Origin: Lachnospiraceae bacterium
Lineage (GTDB): Bacteria; Bacillota; Clostridia; Lachnospirales; Lachnospiraceae
Reading direction: 5' to 3'
NCBI GenBank assembly: GCA_022767285.1
Contig: JALENY010000029.1
Span: 62,001-126,000 of the forward strand
DNA: 64,000 nt
Positions within the stretch are counted from its first letter, which is position 1, and each line of letters starts with the position of its first letter. The notes under the pieces were generated by a model, which had not been told where the DNA came from, made no database searches, and saw nothing but the letters and a program-made list of their open reading frames with translations. Positions 7,259 through 16,058 of the stretch are shown here, piece after piece. A program made the position numbers and the translations under genes.

Positions 7259-9883
7259 ATGGCAAAATGGGTTTACATGTTTACAGAAGGTAACGCAACT
7301 ATGAGAAATCTTCTGGGCGGTAAAGGTGCCAACCTTGCAGAAATGACAAACCTGGGTCTTCCGGTACCGCAGGGCTTCACCATCACAACAGAGGCATGTA
7401 CGCAGTACTATGAAGACGGAAGAAAAATCAATGATGAGATTATGGAACAGATTATGGAAGCCATCGTTAAAATGGAAGAAGTAACCGGTAAGAAGTTCGG
7501 AGATCATGAGAATCCGCTTCTTGTTTCCGTTCGTTCAGGTGCGAGAGCTTCTATGCCGGGTATGATGGATACTATCCTGAACCTTGGTCTTAACGAAGAA
7601 GTTGTTGAAGTAGTTGCTAAGAAAACCGGCAATGAAAGATGGGCTCGTGACTGCTACAGAAGATTTATCCAGATGTACTCTGACGTAGTTATGGAAGTAG
7701 GTAAAAAATATTTCGAAGAGCTGATCGATAAAATGAAAGCTGAAAAAGGTGTTACACAGGATGTAGACCTTACAGCCGAAGATCTGAAAGAACTGGCTAA
7801 TCAGTTCAAAGCTGAATACAAAGAAAAAATCGGCGCAGACTTCCCGGATGATCCGAAGGAACAGCTGATGGGCGCGATCAAAGCTGTATTCCGTTCCTGG
7901 GATAACCCGCGTGCAAACGTATATCGTCGTGACAATGATATCCCGTATTCATGGGGAACAGCTGTTAACGTACAGGAAATGGCATTTGGTAACTGGTCTG
8001 ATGAGTCCGGTACAGGCGTTGCATTTACACGTGATCCGGCAACCGGTGAGAAGAAGCTTATGGGTGAGTTCCTTATGAATGCTCAGGGCGAGGACGTAGT
8101 TGCAGGTGTTCGTACACCGCAGCCGATTTCTGCACTTGCAGATGTTATGCCGGAAGTATTTGATCAGTTCACAAAAGTTTGCTCTACTCTGGAAAATCAC
8201 TATAGAGATATGCAGGATATGGAGTTTACTATCCAGGATAGAAAACTTTTCATGCTGCAGACACGTAATGGTAAGAGAACCGCTCAGGCTGCTCTGAAGA
8301 TCGCTTGTGACCTTGTTGATGAAGGCATGAGAACAGAAGAAGAAGCAGTAGCTATGATCGATCCGCGTAACCTGGATACCCTGCTTCATCCGCAGTTTGA
8401 TGCTGCTTCCTTAAAAGCTGCTACTCCGATGGGCAGAGGTCTTGGCGCTTCCCCGGGTGCTGCCTGTGGTAAGATCGTGTTCACAGCAGAAGATGCTGTA
8501 GAGTGGGCTGAAAGAGGAGAAAAAGTTGTTCTTGTTCGTCTTGAGACTTCTCCGGAAGATATCACTGGTATGAAATCTGCTCAGGGTATACTGACTGTTC
8601 GTGGTGGTATGACATCTCACGCTGCTGTAGTAGCTCGTGGTATGGGTACCTGCTGTGTATCCGGATGCGGCGACATTACTATGGATGAAGAAAACAAGAG
8701 ATTTACACTGGCTGGTAAAGAGTTCCATGAAGGAGATGAAATCTCCATCGATGGTACAACCGGTAATATTTATGATGGTATCATCCCGACTGTAGATGCT
8801 AAGATTGCCGGCGAATTCGGCAGAATCATGGCTTGGGCTGATAAGTTCAGAAAACTGAAAGTTCGTACAAATGCAGATACACCGGCAGACGCTAAGAAAG
8901 CTCGCGAACTTGGCGCAGAAGGTATCGGTCTTTGCCGTACCGAGCATATGTTCTTCGAGGAAGACAGAATTGCTGCATTCCGTGAAATGATCTGTGCAGA
9001 TACAGTTGAAGAGAGAGAAGTAGCACTTGAGAAGATCCTTCCGTATCAGCAGGGAGACTTTGAGAAACTGTATGAAGCTCTGGAAGGCAATCCTGTTACC
9101 ATCCGTTTCCTGGATCCGCCTCTGCATGAGTTCGTTCCGACAGAAGAGGAAGATATCAAGAAACTGGCTGAAGCTCAGGGCAAGACTGTTGAAGAGATCA
9201 AAGCTATCATTGATGGCCTGCATGAATTCAACCCGATGATGGGTCATCGTGGATGCCGTCTGGCAGTTACTTATCCGGAAATCGCTAAGATGCAGACAAA
9301 AGCTGTTATCCGTGCTGCTATCAATGTTCAGAAAGCTCACGCAGACTGGACTGTAAAACCGGAAATTATGATTCCGCTGGTTGGCGATGTAAAAGAGTTA
9401 AAATATGTTAAGAAAGTAGTGGTAGAGACTGCTGATGCTGAAATCGCAGCAGCTGGTGTTGAACTGAAATATGAAGTTGGTACTATGATTGAGATCCCGA
9501 GAGCTGCTCTGACTGCTGATGAAATCGCAAAAGAAGCTGACTTCTTCTGCTTCGGTACAAACGACCTGACTCAGATGACTTACGGTTTCTCCCGTGATGA
9601 TGCTGGTAAATTCCTGGGTGGATATTATAATGCTAAGATTTTCGAAAATGATCCGTTTGCAAAACTGGATCAGACTGGTGTTGGTAAGCTGATGGATATG
9701 GCTATCAAACTTGGCAAGCCGGTTAATCCGAATCTTCATATCGGTATCTGCGGCGAGCACGGCGGAGATCCTTCTTCCGTAGAATTCTGCCACAAGATTG
9801 GACTGGACTATGTTTCCTGCTCACCGTTCCGCGTGCCGATCGCAAGACTGGCAGCAGCACAGGCAGCTATCGCTGAGAAATAA
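7259..9883 (+). CDS. ppdK: Pyruvate, phosphate dikinase
   Basis: Interconverts PEP + AMP + PPi with pyruvate + ATP + Pi, in the cytoplasm. At 874 residues it matches the well-studied Clostridium symbiosum enzyme in length. The N-terminal ATP-grasp domain begins GNATMRNLLGGKGANLAEM. The phosphohistidine swivel domain carries GGMTSHAAVVARGMG with the catalytic His at about residue 454. The C-terminal PEP/pyruvate TIM barrel includes GLCRTEHMFF, GTNDLTQM and the late GICGEHGG with its catalytic Cys. Codon use is strongly biased, as expected for a highly expressed gene. A PPi-type phosphofructokinase follows immediately, which suggests use in PPi-linked glycolysis. It has its own promoter and terminator. 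Confidence 0.98.
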   Translation: MAKWVYMFTEGNATMRNLLGGKGANLAEMTNLGLPVPQGFTITTEACTQYYEDGRKINDEIMEQIMEAIVKMEEVTGKKFGDHENPLLVSVRSGARASMPGMMDTILNLGLNEEVVEVVAKKTGNERWARDCYRRFIQMYSDVVMEVGKKYFEELIDKMKAEKGVTQDVDLTAEDLKELANQFKAEYKEKIGADFPDDPKEQLMGAIKAVFRSWDNPRANVYRRDNDIPYSWGTAVNVQEMAFGNWSDESGTGVAFTRDPATGEKKLMGEFLMNAQGEDVVAGVRTPQPISALADVMPEVFDQFTKVCSTLENHYRDMQDMEFTIQDRKLFMLQTRNGKRTAQAALKIACDLVDEGMRTEEEAVAMIDPRNLDTLLHPQFDAASLKAATPMGRGLGASPGAACGKIVFTAEDAVEWAERGEKVVLVRLETSPEDITGMKSAQGILTVRGGMTSHAAVVARGMGTCCVSGCGDITMDEENKRFTLAGKEFHEGDEISIDGTTGNIYDGIIPTVDAKIAGEFGRIMAWADKFRKLKVRTNADTPADAKKARELGAEGIGLCRTEHMFFEEDRIAAFREMICADTVEEREVALEKILPYQQGDFEKLYEALEGNPVTIRFLDPPLHEFVPTEEEDIKKLAEAQGKTVEEIKAIIDGLHEFNPMMGHRGCRLAVTYPEIAKMQTKAVIRAAINVQKAHADWTVKPEIMIPLVGDVKELKYVKKVVVETADAEIAAAGVELKYEVGTMIEIPRAALTADEIAKEADFFCFGTNDLTQMTYGFSRDDAGKFLGGYYNAKIFENDPFAKLDQTGVGKLMDMAIKLGKPVNPNLHIGICGEHGGDPSSVEFCHKIGLDYVSCSPFRVPIARLAAAQAAIAEK

Positions 9884-9931
9884 ACCAGAGCAAGAGACTG
9901 CTCGTCCATGATGAAATATTAACGAATAAGG

Positions 9932-9966
9932 AGCGTACCATTAGAAATAGTGGTACGCTTTTTTTT
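9932..9966 (+). terminator. Intrinsic terminator of ppdK
   Basis: A perfect 9-bp stem AGCGTACCA/TGGTACGCT with a 10-nt loop is followed by eight T residues. Confidence 0.92.
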
Positions 9967-10040
9967 CTGATTCATTTTGCTTTCCATGCCCTTTTTGCAC
10001 GAAAAAAATAATGATATTGCTAATTAAGAACAATGTAACA

Positions 10041-10070
10041 TTGAAAAAGAGTAATGCCCTGTGCTATAAT
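10041..10070 (+). promoter_or_regulatory. Promoter for the phosphofructokinase gene
   Basis: TTGAAA (10041-10046) and a consensus TATAAT (10065-10070) are spaced by 18 bp. Confidence 0.75.
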
Positions 10071-10117
10071 ATGGAAGAATTTTGATTAAAATGATTACAT
10101 ATTTAGGAGGTTCTAAA

Positions 10118-11359
10118 ATGAGCGAGTTGAAAGGTGCAATGATTATCGGGCAGTCGGGCGGTCCGTCTTCAGTTATTAATGCAAGCTGTTACGGAGCGAT
10201 TAAGGCTGGTCTCGATGCTGACTGCATCACGAAAGTATATGGTGCTGCTAATGGTATCGTAGGTGTATTGAATGACAAACTTTATATTATGGATGAGGAA
10301 GATCCGGAGGAATTGGCTATTATGAAATATACTCCATCTTCCGCATTGGGCTCCTGCCGGTACAAAATTGCAGATCCGGACGTAGATGATACTGATTATA
10401 AGAAAATTCTTGAAATCTTCAAGAAATATGATGTTCGTTACTTCTTCTACAATGGTGGTAACGACTCCATGGATACCTGCAATAAGATTTCAAAATACAT
10501 GAACAAGGTCGGATATGAATGTCGTGTAATGGGTATTCCGAAGACCATTGATAACGATCTGTATGGCACAGACCATTGCCCGGGATTTGCTTCCGCAGCA
10601 AAATATATTGCGACTTCTTTAGTAGAAATTTACCAGGATTCTCATGTATATGACAAAGGTCAGGTTACCATCGTTGAGATTATGGGACGTCATGCAGGAT
10701 GGCTTGCCGGTGCAGCTGCTCTTGCAAAAGTAGCAGGTTATCCGGCAGATCTTATCTACCTTCCGGAAGTAGATTTCAAGATGGATGAGTTTATCGAAGA
10801 TGTTAAAAGAATCTGGAATGAAAACCATAATGTGGTTGTAGCTGTATCGGAAGGTATTCATTATGCGGATGGTAAATTCGTATCAGAAGCTGAGACTTCT
10901 GCAACAGACGGTTTTGGTCATGCACAGCTTGGCGGACTTGCTGCAAGACTTGGGGATGTAGTGAAAAATGCAATTCCTGGCGTAAAAGTACGTCCTATTG
11001 AGCTCTCTCTGCTGCAGCGTTGTGCAGAGCACTGCGCATCTCAGACAGACTCAGATGAGTCCTTCATGGCTGGTCAGACTGCTGTTAACGAAGCAATCAA
11101 AGGCATTACAGATAAAATGGTAGGATTCAAATGTACTCGTGACGAAAATGGCTATAAATGTGAAGCTGAGCTGCTTGATCTTTCCAAGGTTGCAAACTAT
11201 GAAAAGAAAGTTCCGACGGAATGGATCAACGAAAGAGGAAACAATGTAACAGATGACTTCATTAACTATGCACTTCCGTTAATTCAGGGAGAGATCCAGA
11301 TGAAGAAAGAAAATTCTCTTCCGCGTTTCGTACATCTGAAGAAAGTAGTTGCAGAATAA
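10118..11359 (+). CDS. pfp: PPi-type 6-phosphofructokinase
   Basis: Phosphorylates fructose 6-phosphate to fructose 1,6-bisphosphate. Family features are QSGGPSSVIN at the N-terminus, GGNDSMDT near residue 113 and PKTIDNDL near residue 141. The second position after GG-N is Asp (about D116), where ATP-dependent enzymes have Gly. The residue before TIDND is Lys (about K142), where ATP enzymes have Gly. That D/K pair is the accepted signature for pyrophosphate as phosphoryl donor. I chose the ATG at 10118 because AGGAGG (10105-10110) sits 7 nt upstream and the product then starts MSELKGAMIIGQSGG, giving 413 residues. The frame extends 12 codons upstream, probably not translated. Promoter and terminator flank it, so it is likely monocistronic. 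Confidence 0.93.
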   Translation: MSELKGAMIIGQSGGPSSVINASCYGAIKAGLDADCITKVYGAANGIVGVLNDKLYIMDEEDPEELAIMKYTPSSALGSCRYKIADPDVDDTDYKKILEIFKKYDVRYFFYNGGNDSMDTCNKISKYMNKVGYECRVMGIPKTIDNDLYGTDHCPGFASAAKYIATSLVEIYQDSHVYDKGQVTIVEIMGRHAGWLAGAAALAKVAGYPADLIYLPEVDFKMDEFIEDVKRIWNENHNVVVAVSEGIHYADGKFVSEAETSATDGFGHAQLGGLAARLGDVVKNAIPGVKVRPIELSLLQRCAEHCASQTDSDESFMAGQTAVNEAIKGITDKMVGFKCTRDENGYKCEAELLDLSKVANYEKKVPTEWINERGNNVTDDFINYALPLIQGEIQMKKENSLPRFVHLKKVVAE

Positions 11360-11402
11360 TTGAATTGAGTGGAATGGATGACTGATCCTTCAAATAGCCA
11401 TG

Positions 11403-11431
11403 GCCCCGCCCGGAAACAGGCGGGGCGCTTT
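11403..11431 (+). terminator. GC-rich hairpin after pfp
   Basis: GCCCCGCC (11403-11410) pairs with GGCGGGGC (11419-11426). Only a short, interrupted T-run follows (GCTTTG), so it may be a weaker terminator. Confidence 0.65.
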
Positions 11432-11454
11432 GCGTGATAAAGTTAGAGACAGGA

Positions 11455-11483
11455 TTGACAAGCGTTTTTAAATTCCTTATACT
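11455..11483 (+). promoter_or_regulatory. Strong promoter for the phosphohexomutase gene
   Basis: TTGACA (11455-11460) and TATACT (11478-11483) are spaced by exactly 17 bp. This is a near-consensus sigma-A promoter. Confidence 0.85.
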
Positions 11484-11541
11484 ATATATTAGGTGAATTC
11501 TCACAAAAAAACTCAATAATATTAAAGGATGGGTGAGCAAT

Positions 11542-13224
11542 ATGTATATGGATGATTACAAACGCTGGTGCGAGGCTGATCTGGAAGATGCAGCGCTGAA
11601 AGAAGAATTGGAAGCAATCGCCGGAAATGAAGAAGAAATCAAAGATCGTTTTGCTGTGGCTCTGAAATTTGGTACGGCAGGTTTAAGAGGTGTGTTAGGG
11701 GCAGGATCCAATCGCATGAATATTTACGTTGTTCGTCAGGCTACACAGGGACTGGCTAACTGGGTAAAGACACAGGGTGGAAGCCAGCTTGTAGCAATTA
11801 GCTATGACAGTCGTATCAACAGCGACGTTTTTGCAAAAACAGCTGCATGTGTTCTGGCTGCAAATGGAATCAAAGTTCGTATTTATGATGCGCTTATGCC
11901 GGTTCCGGCACTGAGCTTTGCTACTCGTTACTATAAAGCAAATGCGGGTGTTATGGTGACTGCTTCCCATAACCCGGCAAAATACAATGGATACAAGGCC
12001 TATGGTCCGGATGGATGCCAGATGACGGACGAAGCTGCTGACATTGTATATGCAGAAATCCAAAAAACAGATATTTTGAACGGTGCTAAAGTTGTTCCTT
12101 TTGAAGAAGGTATCGCATCCGGATTGATCGAATATGTAGGTGATGACTGTAAGGAAGCACTCTATGAGGCAATCGAGGCTCGCAGTGTGCGCCCGGGTCT
12201 GTGTAAAACAGCCGGCCTGAAGCTGGTTTATTCTCCGCTGAACGGTTCCGGTCTGGTTCCGGTTACCCGTATCCTGAAAGATATCGGTGTGAATGATGTT
12301 ACCATTGTTCCGGAACAGCAGTATCCGGACGGAAATTTCCCCACATGTCCATATCCGAATCCGGAAATCTTTGAGGCTCTCCGCCTTGGTCTTGAACTTG
12401 CGAAAAAAGAGGGCGCTGACCTGATGCTGGCTACGGATCCGGATGCGGACCGTGTAGGCATCGCGATCAAATGTCCGGACGGCTCCTATGAACTGGTTTC
12501 CGGTAATGAAGTTGGTGTTTTACTGCTGGACTACATCTGCGCAGGCCGTATTGAGAACGGAACTATGCCGGCAAATCCGGTTGCAGTTAAATCTCTCGTT
12601 TCTACTCCGCTTGCAGACGCAGTTGCTGCAAATTATGGAGTTGAGATGCGCAGTGTACTGACCGGATTCAAGTGGATCGGTGACCAGATCGCAAATCTGG
12701 AAGCAGCAGGTGAAGTAGACCGCTTTATCTTTGGTTTTGAAGAGAGTTACGGCTATCTTGCCGGTCCGTATGTTCGTGACAAAGATGCTATTATCGGTTC
12801 TATGTTGATCTGTGAAATGGCTGCATACTATAGAAGCATTGGTTCATCCATTAAACAGCGCCTGGAAGAGATTTATGAAAAATATGGTCGTTATCTGAAC
12901 AAGGTAGACAGCTTTGAATTCCCGGGTCTGTCCGGTATGGATAAGATGACTGCTATCATGGATGATCTTCGCAAGAATCCTCCGACCGAGATCGGCGGCT
13001 ATGCGGTTACAAAAGTTACCGATTATACAAAACCGGAAGAGACAGGTCTCCCGGCTGCAAATGTACTGATCTACGCACTGGAAGGCGGAGCAACGGTTGT
13101 TGTTCGTCCGTCCGGTACAGAACCGAAGATCAAGACATACTTTACCACACTTGGTAAAGATCTGGCAGAAGCAACAGCTCAGAAAGAAAAACTGGCAGAA
13201 GCTCTGAAACCGATTTTTGCGTAA
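11542..13224 (+). CDS. Phospho-sugar mutase (phosphoglucomutase/phosphomannomutase)
   Basis: Moves the phosphate between C1 and C6 of glucose or mannose phosphates, joining glycolysis to glycogen and surface-glycan precursors. The alpha-D-phosphohexomutase signatures are all present: the phosphoserine loop TASHNPAKYNGYK, the Mg-binding loop DPDADRVG, the sugar-recognition loop EESYGYL, and the phosphate-binding RPSGTEPKIK near the C-terminus. At about 560 residues it belongs to the long PgcA-like group. The frame also has a GTG at 11533, but AAAGGA sits only 3 nt from that codon and about 12 nt from the ATG at 11542, so the ATG is preferred. Glucose versus mannose specificity cannot be read from sequence alone. 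Confidence 0.92.
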   Translation: MYMDDYKRWCEADLEDAALKEELEAIAGNEEEIKDRFAVALKFGTAGLRGVLGAGSNRMNIYVVRQATQGLANWVKTQGGSQLVAISYDSRINSDVFAKTAACVLAANGIKVRIYDALMPVPALSFATRYYKANAGVMVTASHNPAKYNGYKAYGPDGCQMTDEAADIVYAEIQKTDILNGAKVVPFEEGIASGLIEYVGDDCKEALYEAIEARSVRPGLCKTAGLKLVYSPLNGSGLVPVTRILKDIGVNDVTIVPEQQYPDGNFPTCPYPNPEIFEALRLGLELAKKEGADLMLATDPDADRVGIAIKCPDGSYELVSGNEVGVLLLDYICAGRIENGTMPANPVAVKSLVSTPLADAVAANYGVEMRSVLTGFKWIGDQIANLEAAGEVDRFIFGFEESYGYLAGPYVRDKDAIIGSMLICEMAAYYRSIGSSIKQRLEEIYEKYGRYLNKVDSFEFPGLSGMDKMTAIMDDLRKNPPTEIGGYAVTKVTDYTKPEETGLPAANVLIYALEGGATVVVRPSGTEPKIKTYFTTLGKDLAEATAQKEKLAEALKPIFA

Positions 13225-13240
13225 AAACAAAACTACATAC

Positions 13241-13268
13241 GCCGGGGCATTAGCCCCGGCGGCTTTTA
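13241..13268 (+). terminator. Terminator after the phosphohexomutase gene
   Basis: GCCGGGGC/GCCCCGGC forms a perfect 8-bp stem with an ATTA loop, followed by GGCTTTTATT. Confidence 0.8.
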
Positions 13269-13335
13269 TTCCATGGAATGTGCCTGATAAAACAAAACGC
13301 TCTGTGCGGATCGTATGCTTCGGGATGAGAATATG
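13262..13335. repeat. Dispersed intergenic element, copy 1
   Basis: This stretch contains CTTTTATTCCATGGAAT followed by AAAACGCTCTGTGCGGATCG and TGAGAATAT. A second copy with the same parts lies at 24305-24361. The palindrome ATTCCATGGAAT is shared exactly, and the right-hand part is about 80% alike by eye. The function is unknown. Confidence 0.6.
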
Positions 13336-13413
13336 TCGCTATAGCGGCGAGCCGCAGACAGATAATCCTGCTGAGCAGGGATCGTTCTTGAAAAAGCGGG
13401 AAAAGATATACGG

Positions 13414-13441
13414 TTGAAAACCCCTGTTTTTATGGTATACT
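13414..13441 (+). promoter_or_regulatory. Promoter for the glycan cluster
   Basis: TTGAAA (13414-13419) and TATACT (13436-13441) are spaced by 16 bp, about 60 nt ahead of the first glycosyltransferase gene. Confidence 0.7.
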
Positions 13442-13502
13442 GAGGAATAAACCGGTATGGAAAATCAAACTTCAAATCGAACATCAGCAGAGTTGGGAAA
13501 AT

Positions 13503-14720
13503 ATGAGAATTTTAATGATTAATAAGTTTTTACGCCACAATGGCGGATCGGAAACTTACATTTTTAAATTGGGTGCATGTCTGGAATCTCTGGGGCATGA
13601 AGTGCAGTATTTTGGCATGGAACAGGAAGGCCGTTGTGTCGGAAATAAAGTGGAGGCTTATACTGCCAACATGGACTTTCACAATGGTTCAAAACTGTCA
13701 AAACTGACTTATCCGTTCCGGACAATTTATTCAATGGAAGCGCGAAGAAAAGTCCGCATGGTCCTGGACGACTTTAATCCGGATGTTGTCCATCTGAATA
13801 ATTTCAATTATCAGCTGACGCCAAGTATCATACTGGAAATCTGCAAATGGAAAAAAAAGGACCGGAAAAGCTGCCGGATTGTTTACACAGCCCATGATTA
13901 TCAGCTTGTCTGTCCCAACCATATGTGCAGGAATCCCATTACCCATGAAAACTGTGAAAAGTGTTTAAGCGGAAGGTTCCGTGCCTGCCTCAAGGGAAAG
14001 TGTGTACATGGATCAGCTGCCAGATCAGCGATCGGCATGACGGAAGCTGTATTCTGGAAAATGCGCGGCGTTTATAAATATATAGACACGATCATCTGTT
14101 GTTCTGAATTTATGAAACAGAAGCTGGACTGCAATCCTCTGTTTCGGACAAAAACCGTTTGTCTGCATAATTTTATTGATCAGGCGGAACACGAATCTGT
14201 CGTAAAAAAAGATTATGCTCTTTATTTCGGCCGTTTTTCGCCGGAAAAGGGAATACGTACTTTGATCGGAGTGTGCCGGGAGCTTCCTGAGATTCCTTTT
14301 TGTTTTGCCGGGACGGGCCCTCTGGAAGCTGAACTATCACAGGTATCAAATATTAAAAATGTCGGTTTTCGGACCGGAGATGAGCTGGAAAAACTCATCC
14401 GGGAGGCCAGATTCTCCATATATCCCTCGGAATGGTATGAAAATTGTCCTTTTTCTGTTATGGAATCGCAGCTGTTTGGAACACCTGTACTGGGGGCATC
14501 AATCGGCGGTATTCCGGAACTGATCCGTGACGGTTATACGGGTGAGCTGTTTCGCGCCGGAGATGGAGCGGAACTGAAGAAAAAGATCCTGGCTCTCTGG
14601 AACGACAGGGAGCGTACAGAACGGTACAGCAGAAACTGCAGAAGTATTAACTTTGATTCCGTTGAAACATATTGCCGGAAGATGCTGTGCATATATCGCG
14701 GTGAGCAGATCAACTGTTAG
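13503..14720 (+). CDS. GT4-family glycosyltransferase
   Basis: A 405-residue cytoplasmic, retaining GT-B glycosyltransferase that would add a sugar to a lipid-linked or surface-glycan acceptor. The N-terminal Rossmann half starts MRILMINKFLRHNGGSETYI. The C-terminal nucleotide-sugar half has YFGRFSPEKGI, then PSEWYENCPFSVMESQLFGTPV with the E-x7-E motif typical of GT4. A cysteine-rich insertion (CPNHMCRNPITHENCEKC, about residues 138-155) occurs in a subset of GT4 enzymes. It is the first gene of a cluster with radical SAM, Stealth and flippase genes. Donor and acceptor are not predictable. Confidence 0.92.
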   Translation: MRILMINKFLRHNGGSETYIFKLGACLESLGHEVQYFGMEQEGRCVGNKVEAYTANMDFHNGSKLSKLTYPFRTIYSMEARRKVRMVLDDFNPDVVHLNNFNYQLTPSIILEICKWKKKDRKSCRIVYTAHDYQLVCPNHMCRNPITHENCEKCLSGRFRACLKGKCVHGSAARSAIGMTEAVFWKMRGVYKYIDTIICCSEFMKQKLDCNPLFRTKTVCLHNFIDQAEHESVVKKDYALYFGRFSPEKGIRTLIGVCRELPEIPFCFAGTGPLEAELSQVSNIKNVGFRTGDELEKLIREARFSIYPSEWYENCPFSVMESQLFGTPVLGASIGGIPELIRDGYTGELFRAGDGAELKKKILALWNDRERTERYSRNCRSINFDSVETYCRKMLCIYRGEQINC

Positions 14721-14836
14721 GTATCGGTAATGATTACGGAGGGACGGTCTCTGCGGCTGACGATTTTCCGGGAACATGGGAATCAACCTTTTGGATCCTG
14801 GCTGAATGGCATTTTGAAAAAGAGAGGCTGATAAGG

Positions 14837-16039
14837 ATGGAGAAAAAGCTGAATGGGACGGTCATTGTCACTTATCGGTGCAATGCCCGCTGTTCCATGT
14901 GTAATCGATATAAAGCTCCTTCGAAACCGGAGGAGGAAATATCAATTGAAACGATCAAAAAACTTCCGAAGATGTATTTTACCAACATTACCGGCGGCGA
15001 ACCGTTTATTCGGACGGATCTGAAAGAGATCGTGGGAGAATTGTATAAAAAGAGTGATCGGATTGTGATTTCGACCAATGGATTTTTCACCGATCGGATT
15101 GTAGATCTCTGTAAAACCTTTCCCAACGTGGGAATCCGCATTTCCATTGAAGGTATGGAGGAGACGAACAATGCAATCCGCGGGCTGCCGGACGGATTTC
15201 GGAGGGGATATAGCACTTTGAAAACACTGGTTGGCATGGGAATGAAAGATGTGGGATTTGGCATGACGGTACAGGACAAAAATGCCGGAGATCTGTTGAA
15301 GTTATATCGGCTGTCAGACGAGATGGGAATGGAATTCGCGACAGCCTCTCTGCATAACAGCTTCTATTTTGTGGAGGGGAAAAACATCATTCGGGATCGG
15401 CCCATGGTAGCCCGGCATTTTGAAGACCTGATAAACGAAATGCTGAATTCCAACAGTCCCAAGAAATGGTTCAGGGCATATTTTAACCATGGACTGATCA
15501 ATTATATTTACAGCCAAAAGCGTTTTTTGCCCTGTGATATGAGTTTTGATACTTTTTTTATAGATCCATACGGCGATGTCATGCCCTGCAACGGCACAAA
15601 GGACAAGGAAGTGATGGGCAATCTGAACGAACAGACCTGGGAAGAACTCTGGAACAGTGAAAAGGCGGATCTTGTGCGGAAAAAGGTGCGCTGTTGTGAT
15701 CGCCAATGCTGGATGATCGGTTCCGTTTCACCGGCTATGCATAAATATATCTGGATTCCCGCGTGGTGGGTGATCCGCCATAAGTTTTTCCGGCTTTGGA
15801 AAAAGAAAAAATACAGCATGTATGAAAATAAGATTGTTCGTGACTATCGTGACGGAAAAGTATCAAAAGAAGAGCTGGACGCCTGTTCCACCTGCGATCT
15901 GCATACCGAAGTGAATGACGGACTCAGTACGGCCTCCAGAGCGCAGTTGTCAGACAGAACCGGTGAGGAGATCGTGAATGCGGATATTCAGACTCAGATG
16001 AATCAAAACGGTTGCTTCAGGAACAATGGAGAGACATAG
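14837..16039 (+). CDS. Radical SAM enzyme with SPASM-like C-terminal domain
   Basis: A 400-residue radical SAM protein. The CxxxCxxC cluster motif is CNARCSMC, with cysteines at residues 15, 19 and 22. The GGEPF motif and the ISTNGFF strand follow. Around residue 233 begins a SPASM/twitch-like region (PCDMSFDTFFIDPYGDVMPC, then GNLNEQTWEELWNS and CDRQCW) that would hold an auxiliary Fe-S cluster. It lies between a glycosyltransferase and a Stealth phosphotransferase gene and overlaps the latter's frame slightly, so it is probably part of the glycan operon. It may modify a sugar, lipid or peptide component. The substrate is unknown, and no precursor peptide gene was seen next to it. Confidence 0.9.
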   Translation: MEKKLNGTVIVTYRCNARCSMCNRYKAPSKPEEEISIETIKKLPKMYFTNITGGEPFIRTDLKEIVGELYKKSDRIVISTNGFFTDRIVDLCKTFPNVGIRISIEGMEETNNAIRGLPDGFRRGYSTLKTLVGMGMKDVGFGMTVQDKNAGDLLKLYRLSDEMGMEFATASLHNSFYFVEGKNIIRDRPMVARHFEDLINEMLNSNSPKKWFRAYFNHGLINYIYSQKRFLPCDMSFDTFFIDPYGDVMPCNGTKDKEVMGNLNEQTWEELWNSEKADLVRKKVRCCDRQCWMIGSVSPAMHKYIWIPAWWVIRHKFFRLWKKKKYSMYENKIVRDYRDGKVSKEELDACSTCDLHTEVNDGLSTASRAQLSDRTGEEIVNADIQTQMNQNGCFRNNGET

Positions 16040-16058
16040 TAGAAAAGAGAGAATGTTT

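Noticed and set aside
8411-9340. A 309-codon minus-strand frame inside ppdK
   Set aside because: ppdK is complete and highly codon-biased. The reverse frame is a by-product of that bias and has no expression signals.
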